This document shows, piece after piece, positions 24,290-32,354 of a stretch of DNA of 64,000 nucleotides (positions are counted from its first letter, which is position 1; every line of letters begins with the position of its first letter). Below the pieces are notes generated by a model, which saw nothing but the letters and a program-made list of their open reading frames with translations, was not told the origin of the DNA and ran no database searches. The position numbers and the translations under genes are program-made. Source of the DNA: Kumtagia yinganensis (GTDB lineage Bacteria; Pseudomonadota; Alphaproteobacteria; Rhizobiales; Rhizobiaceae); NCBI RefSeq assembly GCF_040081985.1, contig NZ_JBEBMH010000002.1:62001-126000 (forward strand). The letters run 5' to 3'.

Positions 24290-24698
24290 AGCCAGCCTGG
24301 CAGCGCAGAAGCTTGCGCGCCAATCCATGCTTGCGCGGCCTGCCCTTTTAGCGCTGGTCGACGGGCAGAGCATCTTTGATCGGCATAGCCGGCCAGAGAT
24401 ATGGCCGTGCATCGTATTGGGCGAGGCGCAAGTTGTCGACGATTCCGCGGACTGTGTCGACGGCAGCGACGTCTACCTAACCATCCACGTCTGGACGAAG
24501 GAAGACAGCTTCGTCCAGTGCAAGTCGATCGCCGGAGAAGTCAGGCGCGCGATGCGTGACGTAACGGGCTTGGTCGACGGCTTTGACCTGGTCTTCGACT
24601 TCGAGGACGCGCGCTATCTACGCGACCCTTCCGGCGAGCATTCGCACGGCGTTCTGACGTTCCATGCCATCGCCGAAGACACCGTGGGGATCCTATGA
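24282..24698 (+). CDS. Tail completion / terminator protein (DUF3168)
   Basis: A 138-residue DUF3168 protein (gp17/tail-completion type), recognised by PCIVLGEAQVVDDSADCVDGSDVYLTIHVWT and the helix FVQCKSIAGEVRRAM. In tailed phages it caps the tail tube where the head docks. GTG start overlaps gp10 by 8 bp and the stop overlaps the next ATG. Confidence 0.88.
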   Translation: MSEASLAAQKLARQSMLARPALLALVDGQSIFDRHSRPEIWPCIVLGEAQVVDDSADCVDGSDVYLTIHVWTKEDSFVQCKSIAGEVRRAMRDVTGLVDGFDLVFDFEDARYLRDPSGEHSHGVLTFHAIAEDTVGIL

Positions 24699-25018
24699 GA
24701 GCGGGTAGATTAGACCGTGCAATTGCGGTGGAACGCGCATCGTCTGTCGTCAACGAGTATGGCGCCACGGTCGCCCATTGGGGGCCTGTAGCGACCCTGA
24801 GAGCGCAGCTTATCGAAGCGACTACCGACGAATTCCAGCGTGCATATGGTGCCTCCAGCGAGACCGCTACGGTGTTCCGCACAAGGTGGTTGGACGGCGT
24901 AACCGTGGCCGACCGCGTTGCCTATCAAGGCTCGCACCTAGGCATTGTCCAGGTCAAAGAGATCGGAAGGCGGCGCGGCCTTGAACTGCGCTGTACGCGA
25001 ATTGGCCAGGGGTCGTAA
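24695..25018 (+). CDS. Head-tail adaptor (Phage_H_T_join)
   Basis: A 107-residue SPP1 gp16-like stopper/adaptor: MRAGRLDRAIAVERASSVVNEYG then WGPVATLRAQLIEAT and DRVAYQGSHLGIVQVKEIGRRRGLEL are typical. It closes the connector after DNA packaging. ATGA overlap with the preceding gene. Confidence 0.88.
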   Translation: MRAGRLDRAIAVERASSVVNEYGATVAHWGPVATLRAQLIEATTDEFQRAYGASSETATVFRTRWLDGVTVADRVAYQGSHLGIVQVKEIGRRRGLELRCTRIGQGS

Positions 25019-25409
25019 GGCAGAAGTCCGGGCGCTGGACGGCGCGCTAAGCAAGGTGCCTAACGTGCCTGAAGCCATGCCGGAGCGGGCTGCTAAGGAG
25101 TGGCGCAAGGTGCTCGGCGTGCTTGTCGCACAGCGTAAGATAGCCAGCCACGAGCTTCCCATTGTCGATGCATACTGCCGTATCGTCTCGCACATTGCCG
25201 ACTGCGAAGCGGCGATAGCCATACACGGACTCACGATGGTTTCGCCCACTGGCGAGACGAAGCGCCGACCAGAAACCACCATGCTCAAAGAGTTCCACGC
25301 CACCCTTGCCCGGCTTGCCGGCGAGCTTGGGCTGACGCCCGCAAGCCGCACTAAAAACAAGGGAGGCGCCGTTGGAGATGACGAAGACGACGCCCTTGGC
25401 GACATCTGA
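25002..25409 (+). CDS. Terminase small subunit (P27 family)
   Basis: About 135 residues: MARGRKAEVRALDGAL then MPERAAKEWRKVLGVLV and a helical central part, as in P27-type small terminases that bind DNA at the packaging site. No ATG is available; TTG 25002 gives the typical start (RGRK), while a TTG at 24945 would add 19 atypical residues and a 74-bp overlap with the adaptor. It overlaps the large subunit gene. Confidence 0.82.
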   Translation: MARGRKAEVRALDGALSKVPNVPEAMPERAAKEWRKVLGVLVAQRKIASHELPIVDAYCRIVSHIADCEAAIAIHGLTMVSPTGETKRRPETTMLKEFHATLARLAGELGLTPASRTKNKGGAVGDDEDDALGDI

Positions 25410-27030
25410 CGGATACACGGCAGGCGCAGATACTTCGAAACACCTCAACTGGATATTCGACCAAAGTGAAATCCAAGACCCCCATGGCAAGGGTGAGCGT
25501 GCCGTCCGATTTATCAGGGCTTTGCGCCACCCTAAGTCGGGGCACGCCAGCCGCCAATTTCAGCTTGATGCTTGGCAGGAGCGCATTATTCGCCGCGTCT
25601 ATGGCGACACCGCCCCGGACGGCACGAGGAAAATCAAGACAGTCTTCGCGCTAATCCCGCGCGGCAACCGCAAGACTACACTCGGCGCCACACTCGCACT
25701 CCTACACCTTGGCCCGGAGCGTATACCGCGTTCGCAGGTGATCAGCGCCGCGGTCGACCGAGACCAGGCGCGCATCGCGTTGGAAGAGATGGTCGGCATT
25801 ATCGGCGCCCACCCGCGCACCGAAGAAGCCTTTGCGGTTCAGGATACCAAGTCACGCATAACGCATAAAAGGTCCAGCGCGCAGTACCGAGCCATGTCTG
25901 CAGATGCGGCCACGGCGCATGGCAGGACGCCCGTGTTCGCTCTGGTCGATGAGCTTCACGCATGGAAGAAGCGCGGGCTGTGGGACGCTATTAAGACCGG
26001 CCTGGTTAAGACGCCAGGCAGTTTGCTTGTCGTCACCACAACGGCAGGCGTAGGCCACGAGAACCTTGCATATGATATGTACAAATACGCCAAGGCGGTG
26101 GCGTCCGGGCAGATCGTAGACGAAGCATTTTTACCAATACTATTCGAGGCGGATGCCGACGAGGACTGGCGCGACGAAGCCGTTTGGCATCGCGTTAATC
26201 CTGGCCTTAGCTGCAGCCCGCCATATCCCGACATCGACGGCATGCGCCAAATGGTGCGGGAGGCGGAGCATCGGCCTGCCGATCGGGAGATGTTCCGGCA
26301 ACTCCACCTTAATGTCTGGCTCGACGGCGCGGCCAACCCCGAATGGGACTTGGCCATATGGGACGAGAACGCCACGCCCTATGACCTAGAGGCGCTACGC
26401 GGACGCAAGGCATGGCTCGCAGTCGATCTATCCAAACGCATCGACCTTAGCGCCGTCGCCTGCACTATCGAGATGGACGACGATAAGTTCGCACTGCATG
26501 TCACCGGCTTCAGTCCCGAAGCACAGTTGCGCAGGCGTGCCGACAATGACTCCGCACCGTATCCATTATGGGTGCAACAGGGATGGCTGGTTGCCTGTCC
26601 TGGCGACATCATCGATCGGCTGATTATTGAAGATCACATACGCGCACTGTGCGACATGTTTGACGTGCAAGAGGTGGTGTTCGACGTCGCCCTTGCGCGC
26701 GAGTTAATGGAAAACCTAGAGGCCAGCGGCATCCCGGTTGCGGCATTTCCGCAGACGTTGATGAACTTCGCCAAGCCGGTCGACACGTTCGAGGACTTGT
26801 TCCTCAATCGGCGGCTATGCCACGGCGGCAATCCCATGTTGCGATGGGCGGTAGGCAACACCGTCATGATGCGGGACCAGACCGACAATAGGCGCCCCAA
26901 TAAAGCCCGCTCCGCAGACCGCATTGATCCGGCCGTGGCAGCCATCATGAGCGCGTCGAGAGCAGAACAGGGTGCATCCGGCCGCTCTTCATATGACAGC
27001 GCGCCCGATGACGCAGTCTATTTTGTTTAA
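25378..27030 (+). CDS. Terminase large subunit
   Basis: A 550-residue packaging motor. ATPase: deviant Walker A RGNRKTTLGA near residue 100 and Walker B VFALVDELHAW, with the coupling motif LLVVTTTAG. The nuclease domain has LAVDLSKRIDLSAV, FDVALARELMENL and the final DPAVAAIMS. The start is ATG 25378; TTG 25372 has the better GGAGG spacing and is also possible. Placement after the connector genes, not before the portal, is unusual for HK97-like phages. Confidence 0.93.
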   Translation: MTKTTPLATSDGYTAGADTSKHLNWIFDQSEIQDPHGKGERAVRFIRALRHPKSGHASRQFQLDAWQERIIRRVYGDTAPDGTRKIKTVFALIPRGNRKTTLGATLALLHLGPERIPRSQVISAAVDRDQARIALEEMVGIIGAHPRTEEAFAVQDTKSRITHKRSSAQYRAMSADAATAHGRTPVFALVDELHAWKKRGLWDAIKTGLVKTPGSLLVVTTTAGVGHENLAYDMYKYAKAVASGQIVDEAFLPILFEADADEDWRDEAVWHRVNPGLSCSPPYPDIDGMRQMVREAEHRPADREMFRQLHLNVWLDGAANPEWDLAIWDENATPYDLEALRGRKAWLAVDLSKRIDLSAVACTIEMDDDKFALHVTGFSPEAQLRRRADNDSAPYPLWVQQGWLVACPGDIIDRLIIEDHIRALCDMFDVQEVVFDVALARELMENLEASGIPVAAFPQTLMNFAKPVDTFEDLFLNRRLCHGGNPMLRWAVGNTVMMRDQTDNRRPNKARSADRIDPAVAAIMSASRAEQGASGRSSYDSAPDDAVYFV

Positions 27031-27038
27031 GGAATTAC

Positions 27039-29438
27039 ATGGCCAATCCCGAATCTAAACGCCTAGCGATCGACGTCATTGCGCGCGTCGACAAGTTGGA
27101 GAAAGAACTCCGCAAAGGCTCCAAGGCGGCGAATGATAACTTCTCGAAAATAGAAGATCGCGGCAAGCGCATGTCTGCCCGGCTGGAGGCCGACATTGGC
27201 GGCGCAGCGGGCCGTGTAGGCGGTCTGCTGAAGAACTTCGGGGCTGGATTACTTGGCGGTGCGGGCGGACTTACCGGCCTTGCAGCGGCGGCTGGCGCAG
27301 TCGCTAAGAGCGTGGCGTCGGTCGGTGATGCTGCGAAGCGTGCCGGCTTGTCGACCACTGCGTTCCAGGAATTGGCCGCGGTCGCTAAGGCCAACCGCAT
27401 CGAGGTTGACGCCCTCACGGATGGCATGAAGGAGCTTGCCCTTCGTGCCGACGAATTCATAACCACGGGCGCCGGGAGTTCCGCGGAGGCGTTCCAGCGT
27501 CTCGGCTACGACGCGACCACGCTGAAAGAGAAACTGAAAGACCCGTCCGCACTCTTTACCGAGATCATCGGTAAGCTTGGCCAACTGGACAAGGCCGCAC
27601 AGATACGCATTGCTGATGAGGTGTTCGGCGGGACTGGCGGCGAGAAATTCGTCCAGCTCATAAGCCAGGGCGAAGCCGGCATCCGCAAGCAGATAAAAGC
27701 CGCGCACGACATGGGCCAGGTGCTCGATGCCGACGTCATCAAGCGCGCCGACGAGATCGATAAAAAATTCAACGCCATCTCGGCGACTGTGGCCGGCTGG
27801 GTGCAGCCGAAGGTCATTTCGTTCCTCGACGACGTGCTCGGACTGCTGGACCGTATCAAGCCGCTCGAAGTGCGGATGGATAGCACGATCAACGAAGACC
27901 TTGCTGACCTTGGCAAGCAGCGCTTGGAATTAGAACGCCGCCGCATCGACATCGACACCCGCCAGGCACGTGGCGATCGTGGCATGGGCGACGGCGTTCT
28001 AGGCTTTGGCGAAACCGATTTCGGTACGGCACGGCAGGAGCTTCAGCGCGACAGCGAGGCCCTGGCCGAAAACGAACGCCGAATAATGGACGTGGTGAAG
28101 GCGCGGCAAGCCGAGAATAAGGCCATGTCCGAGACACCGATTGCGGAGGACCGCGCTACTCGCGCACGTGGCGAGGATGCATTCATACTGCCCGACACAG
28201 TGGGCGAAACGCCGACGCGGCGCACCGATCCTTACTTCGCCGACGCGCAGGCGGATGAGGCGGGCAAGAAGGTCGGCGAGAGCGCCGCGGTGGAACTGGT
28301 AAAGAAGTTCGAAGGCTTCATCTCCAAAGCCAAGTGGGATGTGAACCACTTCCGCGTCGGCTTTGGTTCGGACACTATGACGGACGCGGCTGGCCGCATT
28401 AGCAAGGTCACGGCAGAGTCCGTCACGTCTTTGGAGGGCGCCAACCGCGACCTTGCGCGGCGGATTGCGGAGTTCCAAGGCGCTATCCAAAACACGATTG
28501 GCAGCGATGTATGGCGGTCGTTTAGCGAGGAACAGCAGGCCGCGCTAACGTCGGTCGCCTATAACTATGGCAGCCTGCCCGACAGGATTGTGGCGGCTAT
28601 CGAATCCGGCAACCCGGAGAAGATCGGTATCGCCATCCGCGACCTTGGCGACGACAATGACGGCATAAACCGCAAGCGGCGATCAGCCGAGGCAGACCTA
28701 TTCCTCTCCGGGAGCGGCAGTGGCAATACGCCGGCCATCGAAGCTGCCGAGGCGCATAAGGCCGCCATCGATGACCTGCAGGCGTCTTATGAAAGCCTGG
28801 CCGATATCGGCGTGGGTGCGGCTAAGTCGCTTGCGAATGCCCTTGCCGACGGGAAGCTCGAAGCCAGCGAGCTTGTGGCGATCCTAGCCGACGTTGCGCA
28901 GCAACTTCTATCTATGCCTGCGTTCCCCACGGCGGGCGGGACGGGTGGCGGTGGTTCGCTGGGCGGCAGTATCCTTAGCGCTTTGCTGGGCGGACTAGGC
29001 GGCGGGGGCAGCGACCCGTGGGCTGGCTTACGGCTAGCCGGTGGTGGCAGGGTCCGCGGTCCGGGCGGGCCGACAGGCGACAAGATTCCCGCAATGCTTA
29101 GTGATGGCGAGCATGTCACACGTTCGGCCATGGTCAGAAAACATGGTGCTTTGCTCGATGCCATTAACGCCGACCGCGTGCCGCACTTAGTCGATGGTGG
29201 GCTTGTTGGTGCCATGCCGCGCATTAGTACGCCAGCCATCCCGCAGCGGGCAGTAACGTCGCAGGAAGTGACCCTTCGCGTCATTGGCGAGGAAGGTCCC
29301 ATGTTCCGCCCGACCATCCAAGCCGAAAGCCAGGGTGTCGCCGTGCGCGTTGTGCGTCAGGGCATCGGGCAGTACGACCGAGAGGCCAAGCGAGCATTTC
29401 CGAAACGCATGGCTGAAGCACAAATTAGGGATTTCTAA
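27039..29438 (+). CDS. Tape-measure protein with internal lysozyme domain
   Basis: A 799-residue protein. Residues 1-260 are tape-measure-like: a charged coiled coil, a Gly/Ala-rich hydrophobic segment, then GDAAKRAGLSTTAFQELAAVAKAN, common in these proteins. Residues about 418-558 form a GH24 (T4-type) lysozyme with E425 in KKFEGF, VGFGSDTMTD and QQAALTSVAYNYG. The C-terminal part is Gly-rich (about 630-690) and ends with a charged region. Tape measures set tail length; an internal lysozyme helps cell-wall passage. It is the only clear tail protein in the element. Confidence 0.85.
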   Translation: MANPESKRLAIDVIARVDKLEKELRKGSKAANDNFSKIEDRGKRMSARLEADIGGAAGRVGGLLKNFGAGLLGGAGGLTGLAAAAGAVAKSVASVGDAAKRAGLSTTAFQELAAVAKANRIEVDALTDGMKELALRADEFITTGAGSSAEAFQRLGYDATTLKEKLKDPSALFTEIIGKLGQLDKAAQIRIADEVFGGTGGEKFVQLISQGEAGIRKQIKAAHDMGQVLDADVIKRADEIDKKFNAISATVAGWVQPKVISFLDDVLGLLDRIKPLEVRMDSTINEDLADLGKQRLELERRRIDIDTRQARGDRGMGDGVLGFGETDFGTARQELQRDSEALAENERRIMDVVKARQAENKAMSETPIAEDRATRARGEDAFILPDTVGETPTRRTDPYFADAQADEAGKKVGESAAVELVKKFEGFISKAKWDVNHFRVGFGSDTMTDAAGRISKVTAESVTSLEGANRDLARRIAEFQGAIQNTIGSDVWRSFSEEQQAALTSVAYNYGSLPDRIVAAIESGNPEKIGIAIRDLGDDNDGINRKRRSAEADLFLSGSGSGNTPAIEAAEAHKAAIDDLQASYESLADIGVGAAKSLANALADGKLEASELVAILADVAQQLLSMPAFPTAGGTGGGGSLGGSILSALLGGLGGGGSDPWAGLRLAGGGRVRGPGGPTGDKIPAMLSDGEHVTRSAMVRKHGALLDAINADRVPHLVDGGLVGAMPRISTPAIPQRAVTSQEVTLRVIGEEGPMFRPTIQAESQGVAVRVVRQGIGQYDREAKRAFPKRMAEAQIRDF

Positions 29439-29439
29439 A

Positions 29440-29601
29440 ATGCCACAAGCTCTACTCGCACTCCCCGGCATTATCGCAGCCGGCGGCATCGGTGGCGCCG
29501 TATCTGGCACATTCTTCGGTGGCTCGGCTTTGGTAGCTGGCGTGATCAATATCGGCTTCTCCGTCGGTACGTCTGCCGGCGCGAAGTTGGTGCGGCGATG
29601 A
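29440..29601 (+). CDS. 53-aa hydrophobic Gly/Ala protein
   Basis: A short, strongly hydrophobic protein (begins MPQALLALPGIIAAGG, ends KLVRR) starting one base after the tape-measure stop and coupled to the next gene by ATGA. It could be a membrane-active or holin-like peptide, or a tail component; there is no charged linker typical of holins. Confidence 0.55.
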   Translation: MPQALLALPGIIAAGGIGGAVSGTFFGGSALVAGVINIGFSVGTSAGAKLVRR

Positions 29602-30284
29602 GTGTATACGCAAGCCGCCGCTTTACCGATCGTGTCGAAATCCTATCTGACACGCTCGTGTGGGATCCGCAGACGGGCATGGCGCAGGCCGTCATGCTCA
29701 AGCTGCAGCCGGCCGGACAACTTCCGCTCATACTCACGTCACGCGGCGACATGGGGGTGCTGGCGCACTTCGGCCAGGGGTTGATGGCGGCTTCTGCGGC
29801 AGGTTCGGTCGACGGCGCGCTTGACCAGTTTAATGCGTTCCTGCGTTCGGAGATGGCCGCTAACCGCAATTGGCCGAAGGAACAGGATCTCTTCATAGCC
29901 GGATTTTCGGAGACGCGCGGCGCGTTTCATTGGCATGCCGAGATCGATGCAGGCGCGAAATGGCGAACCGATCTCCCAGATTTCGTCGCCGGCATTCCGC
30001 TAGACGATAGCGAGGTTGCGGCAACCGGCATCGACATCGACGCGGAGGCGGCATTCGTGCCGTCTACCTTGCGGCTGTTCGAAGCGTGCCGCAGCAAGCC
30101 GGTATTCCATGGTGGGCCGGCCCTCGGCGGCCAAGTGGTGTTGACGACGATAACGGCGGACGGCTTCAAGGCCGAAGTCATCGCGTACTGGCTGGATTTG
30201 CTGGGCAAGGTGCCGTCGCCATCCGAGCCATTGCGGCGCATCGGCGCAGTCGGTGGTCCGATGATGATGGGCGTGGCGGCGTAG
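29598..30284 (+). CDS. Late protein of unknown function, possible Ntn-hydrolase fold
   Basis: A 228-residue protein, last of the late operon. The pattern RVEILSDTLVWD, then a basic strand VMLKLQPAG, LPLILTSRGD and a following helix, is loosely like the beta-sandwich core of Ntn hydrolases (proteasome type), but this is by eye only. Its position after the tape measure suggests a tail-tip role. No fibre or baseplate gene follows. Confidence 0.5.
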   Translation: MSVYASRRFTDRVEILSDTLVWDPQTGMAQAVMLKLQPAGQLPLILTSRGDMGVLAHFGQGLMAASAAGSVDGALDQFNAFLRSEMAANRNWPKEQDLFIAGFSETRGAFHWHAEIDAGAKWRTDLPDFVAGIPLDDSEVAATGIDIDAEAAFVPSTLRLFEACRSKPVFHGGPALGGQVVLTTITADGFKAEVIAYWLDLLGKVPSPSEPLRRIGAVGGPMMMGVAA

Positions 30285-30328
30285 GCCGCGCAGGCGTCGA
30301 TCGTCGACGAGGCGCGGGGGTTGGCGGG

Positions 30329-30712
30329 TTAAAACGAAGGATTAGTTATTTCGTATTCGCGCCCGTCAAGCTTAAGGCTTGGCGTTGTAAGTACCAAACT
30401 GAATCTCTTGAAGAGCTTGAAAAACTCATCATAAGACAGTTCTAGATCAAATTCCTTGAATCGGAGCGTTCCTTCCGCGGTAATCTGCGTATTGACATCG
30501 TCGAACCCTTCACCATCCGCCACAATTGCTCGCACCCACATTCCGCGAGAAGAAGTATGCTCGTGCATGCGAATGCCGACGACATAAGAATCTTTTCCAA
30601 GTCCACATCGCTCGCGGAAAAAGCTTTGAATCGATTTATTGTCGGCCTCGTCCGCAGCAACAGTGCCTTTCCAATCGTTATACTGGACTCCTGCTTCAAA
30701 TCTCTCTGGCAT
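30329..30712 (-). CDS. Accessory protein C, unknown function
   Basis: A 127-residue acidic, aromatic-rich protein (begins MPERFEAGVQYNDWKG), last gene of a minus-strand three-gene operon opposite to the late genes. It has a GGAGGGA site before tandem ATGs (30715, 30712). No family recognised. As cargo at the end of a phage element it may be an immunity or superinfection-exclusion gene. Confidence 0.55.
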   Translation of the reverse strand: MPERFEAGVQYNDWKGTVAADEADNKSIQSFFRERCGLGKDSYVVGIRMHEHTSSRGMWVRAIVADGEGFDDVNTQITAEGTLRFKEFDLELSYDEFFKLFKRFSLVLTTPSLKLDGREYEITNPSF

Positions 30713-30724
30713 CATTCCCTCCAG

Positions 30725-30952
30725 TCAGTTGCGCCAAGTCTGCTTGAACTCTTCATCGAACCACTGCTCTACATCGTGCCGCGCGCCCATTATAGAACGA
30801 AACTCGAAATACTGGCCATAGCCCTTCTTCTCCGCCCAAGTCTTAAAGTCGGAAAAGCTTGGCGGAATCATCGGGTCAATGGGGATGTTGCATTCCCCTG
30901 CCCATAAAGCGCACATGTGACGAATTGCCTTTTCAGCTTCATCCTTCTTCAT
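30725..30952 (-). CDS. Accessory protein B, unknown function
   Basis: A 75-residue protein (begins MKKDEAEKAIRHMCALWAGE) with an aromatic C-terminal half (FKTWAEKKGYGQYFEF). ATG 30952 overlaps the stop of gene A as ATGA, so the two are translated together; this supports the short start over a longer frame. No family recognised. Confidence 0.55.
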   Translation of the reverse strand: MKKDEAEKAIRHMCALWAGECNIPIDPMIPPSFSDFKTWAEKKGYGQYFEFRSIMGARHDVEQWFDEEFKQTWRN

Positions 30953-31362
30953 CCGGGGAATTCCTGAAGCAGACCAAAGTTGCCTTGGCACTTGGGGCAT
31001 TGGTGCATAACATCTAGGATGTTTGATAGCGGAACGTGTTTTCCGTCGCCCATGCACACAGGACACATGGGCTTGCCGCGTGGTTTTCCGTCAGGTCCTG
31101 CTTTGTACTGATATCCTCGAAACTCGACAAGTTGCGATGTTTGCTCAAAGCGTGCCTTAAGTTCGGCTATTTCTCGATCTTTCGCGCGTAGTTCCTCATT
31201 TGCATCCGCGAGAGCCATTCGAATATCGGCTACGGAACTATAAAGGTCGGCCATGCGTGCTTTGAGTTCACCCTGACTCAACCCCTTATCAATGTCACGC
31301 AGTTCCTTGATGACACCAAGTACCTGTGATGCTGCCGCAAGTGTCTCGACAAAAGTTGCCAT
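30949..31362 (-). CDS. Accessory protein A: coiled coil plus zinc ribbon
   Basis: A 137-residue protein. Residues about 15-85 form a long coiled coil (ELKARMADLYSSVADIRMAL, ELRAKDREIAELKARFEQ). Residues about 100-130 hold two Cys pairs, CPVCMGDG and CPKCQG, a rubredoxin/DnaJ-like zinc knuckle. GGAGG lies 5 nt before ATG 31362. First gene of the operon with B and C. An oligomeric nucleic-acid-binding or sensor role is a reasonable guess. Confidence 0.65.
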   Translation of the reverse strand: MATFVETLAAASQVLGVIKELRDIDKGLSQGELKARMADLYSSVADIRMALADANEELRAKDREIAELKARFEQTSQLVEFRGYQYKAGPDGKPRGKPMCPVCMGDGKHVPLSNILDVMHQCPKCQGNFGLLQEFPG

Positions 31363-31846
31363 TGTAGCCTCCGCCACGACACTCTCTCACGGGCACGGGC
31401 GGGAGTCGATCCTTGCCGCCCGACTTGCCTGCGCTACATCAACAAATGCGTCCTGAGATCGCGGGGCGTGGTTCGGTGAACGACTGCGGCGCTCCGTGGT
31501 CAGGGCGGGCGGTTGGTTGGTAACGGCCGCGCGTCTCTCCCCCGTGTGGGGTGTTGATTTTTTCACGAATCGGGCGGAAAGTGTCCGGTGGGTGTAGCAA
31601 CCCGGACTCGAATATCTTCGGCACCTTGGCGGGCGCCGGATGAAGCGCAAGATCCTTGGCGGGATCGAGGCGCAACCAGGACGCCTTGGCGGGCGGCCTA
31701 ACTCGGCTGTTATGGCCGGGAGAGGCCGTAATGTCCAGAGCGAAAGCTTAAACGCGTCCTACCCGTTTCGAGCGGGTTGCTAACTCCCGGCTGCCGGCCG
31801 CACGACCGGAGAACGGCTTTAGCAAGCCAACTCGAAAGTCGAACTC
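31363..31846. other. 484-bp noncoding stretch with phased repeats and potential RNA structure
   Basis: No gene supported. CCTTGGCGGG occurs three times at exactly 30-bp steps (31624, 31654, 31684). GCCGGGAG (31715-31722) pairs with CTCCCGGC (31784-31791), enclosing a hairpin ACCCG-loop-CGGGT (31761-31777). The promoter of the minus-strand operon must lie near 31380-31450. Confidence 0.6.
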
Positions 31847-32155
31847 ATGACCCTCACCACCCTTGAAAGACCCACCACCCGCGCCCGACCAGCCGCCCCG
31901 CCGCCTGCCGACCTATACACCTACGAAGTCGGCACCTGCGTCTCGCACCGGGACCACCCGATGCCATCGCTGGTCATGTGCCGATCAAAGACAGGTAAAG
32001 GTATGGAACTCTATGGCGTTCGATCGTTCGCTTATGAGGATCCGAACCGCGACAGGCTTATCCTGGGCAGCAGCCTCAAGGTGCCGGACGAGGCGGATTG
32101 CAAAGTGTGTCTGCTATGCGCGACGGGGTTGTGTCCTAGACGGCAGTGCGCCTGA
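31847..32155 (+). CDS. Hypothetical Cys-containing protein at the right end
   Basis: A 102-residue frame with a Pro/Arg-rich start and a C-terminal cluster CKVCLLCATGLCPRRQC that could bind zinc. It ends 24 bp before an intrinsic terminator. There is no good ribosome site, so the gene is moderately supported. Confidence 0.5.
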   Translation: MTLTTLERPTTRARPAAPPPADLYTYEVGTCVSHRDHPMPSLVMCRSKTGKGMELYGVRSFAYEDPNRDRLILGSSLKVPDEADCKVCLLCATGLCPRRQCA

Positions 32156-32178
32156 ACGCCCTGCCCTATCCTACGAGA

Positions 32179-32203
32179 ACCCCGCTTCGGCGGGGTTTTT
32201 CTT
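32179..32203 (+). terminator. Intrinsic terminator at the right end of the element
   Basis: ACCCCGC, TTCG loop, GCGGGGT, then T-rich. It shields the downstream host sequence from element transcripts. Confidence 0.9.
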
Positions 32204-32212
32204 GGCTAGCCG

Positions 32213-32231
32213 GTACGACATTCGTACAACA
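32213..32231. promoter_or_regulatory. Right-end GTACGACA/GTACAACA sites
   Basis: GTACGACA (32213-32220) and GTACAACA (32224-32231) repeat the word found at 13658 and 13688 near attL. In the circular form these would flank attP, as integrase arm sites do. Confidence 0.45.
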
Positions 32232-32246
32232 CGACACCTGAAAGCC

Positions 32247-32306
32247 TTACGGCATATGCCTTTCCGGCCAGTCGTACATCGGCAATGCGGCTATGAAATC
32301 GCTCAT
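32247..32306 (-). pseudogene. Stranded native 5' end of the PhnD-like gene
   Basis: Minus-strand ATG at 32306 reads MSDFIAALPMYDWPE, then runs into element sequence (RHMP) and a stop. IAALPMYDWPE is identical to residues 9-19 of the PhnD-like protein at 13580. This is the displaced start of that gene, cut off by integration, lying just downstream of the desaturase on the same strand. Confidence 0.88.
32263..32294. repeat. Attachment site attR
   Basis: The second 32-bp copy, 29/32 identical to 13525-13556. It lies 60 bp before the end of the desaturase gene and within the stranded start of the PhnD-like gene. Confidence 0.88.
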
Positions 32307-32354
32307 GCGGAAGGCATTGAGATCAGGCGGCGCCGGAATGCAAGGGCGACGTCC

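Larger units (their letters stand above)
13525..32294. mobile_element. Integrated phage-like element (compact prophage or capsid-forming satellite), about 18.8 kb
   Basis: Bounded by 32-bp imperfect direct repeats (29/32 identical) at 13525-13556 and 32263-32294. Contents in order: tyrosine integrase, HTH excisionase, early genes, replication protein with internal iterons, HTH regulator, portal, chaperone-like gene, prohead protease, HK97 capsid, small head gene, HNH nuclease, connector, HK97 gp10, completion protein, adaptor, small and large terminase, tape measure fused to lysozyme, two small genes, a minus-strand three-gene accessory operon and one last plus-strand gene. No major tail tube, baseplate, tail fibre, holin or CI-type repressor was recognised. 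All recognised frames are intact, which argues against decay. Confidence 0.92.

Noticed and set aside
31715..31791. tRNA- or tmRNA-like fold (8-bp outer stem, 5-bp arm with a 7-nt TTTCGAG loop)
   Set aside because: The loop is off by one from the T-loop consensus, six extra bases lie between arm and outer stem, and no anticodon arm fits.
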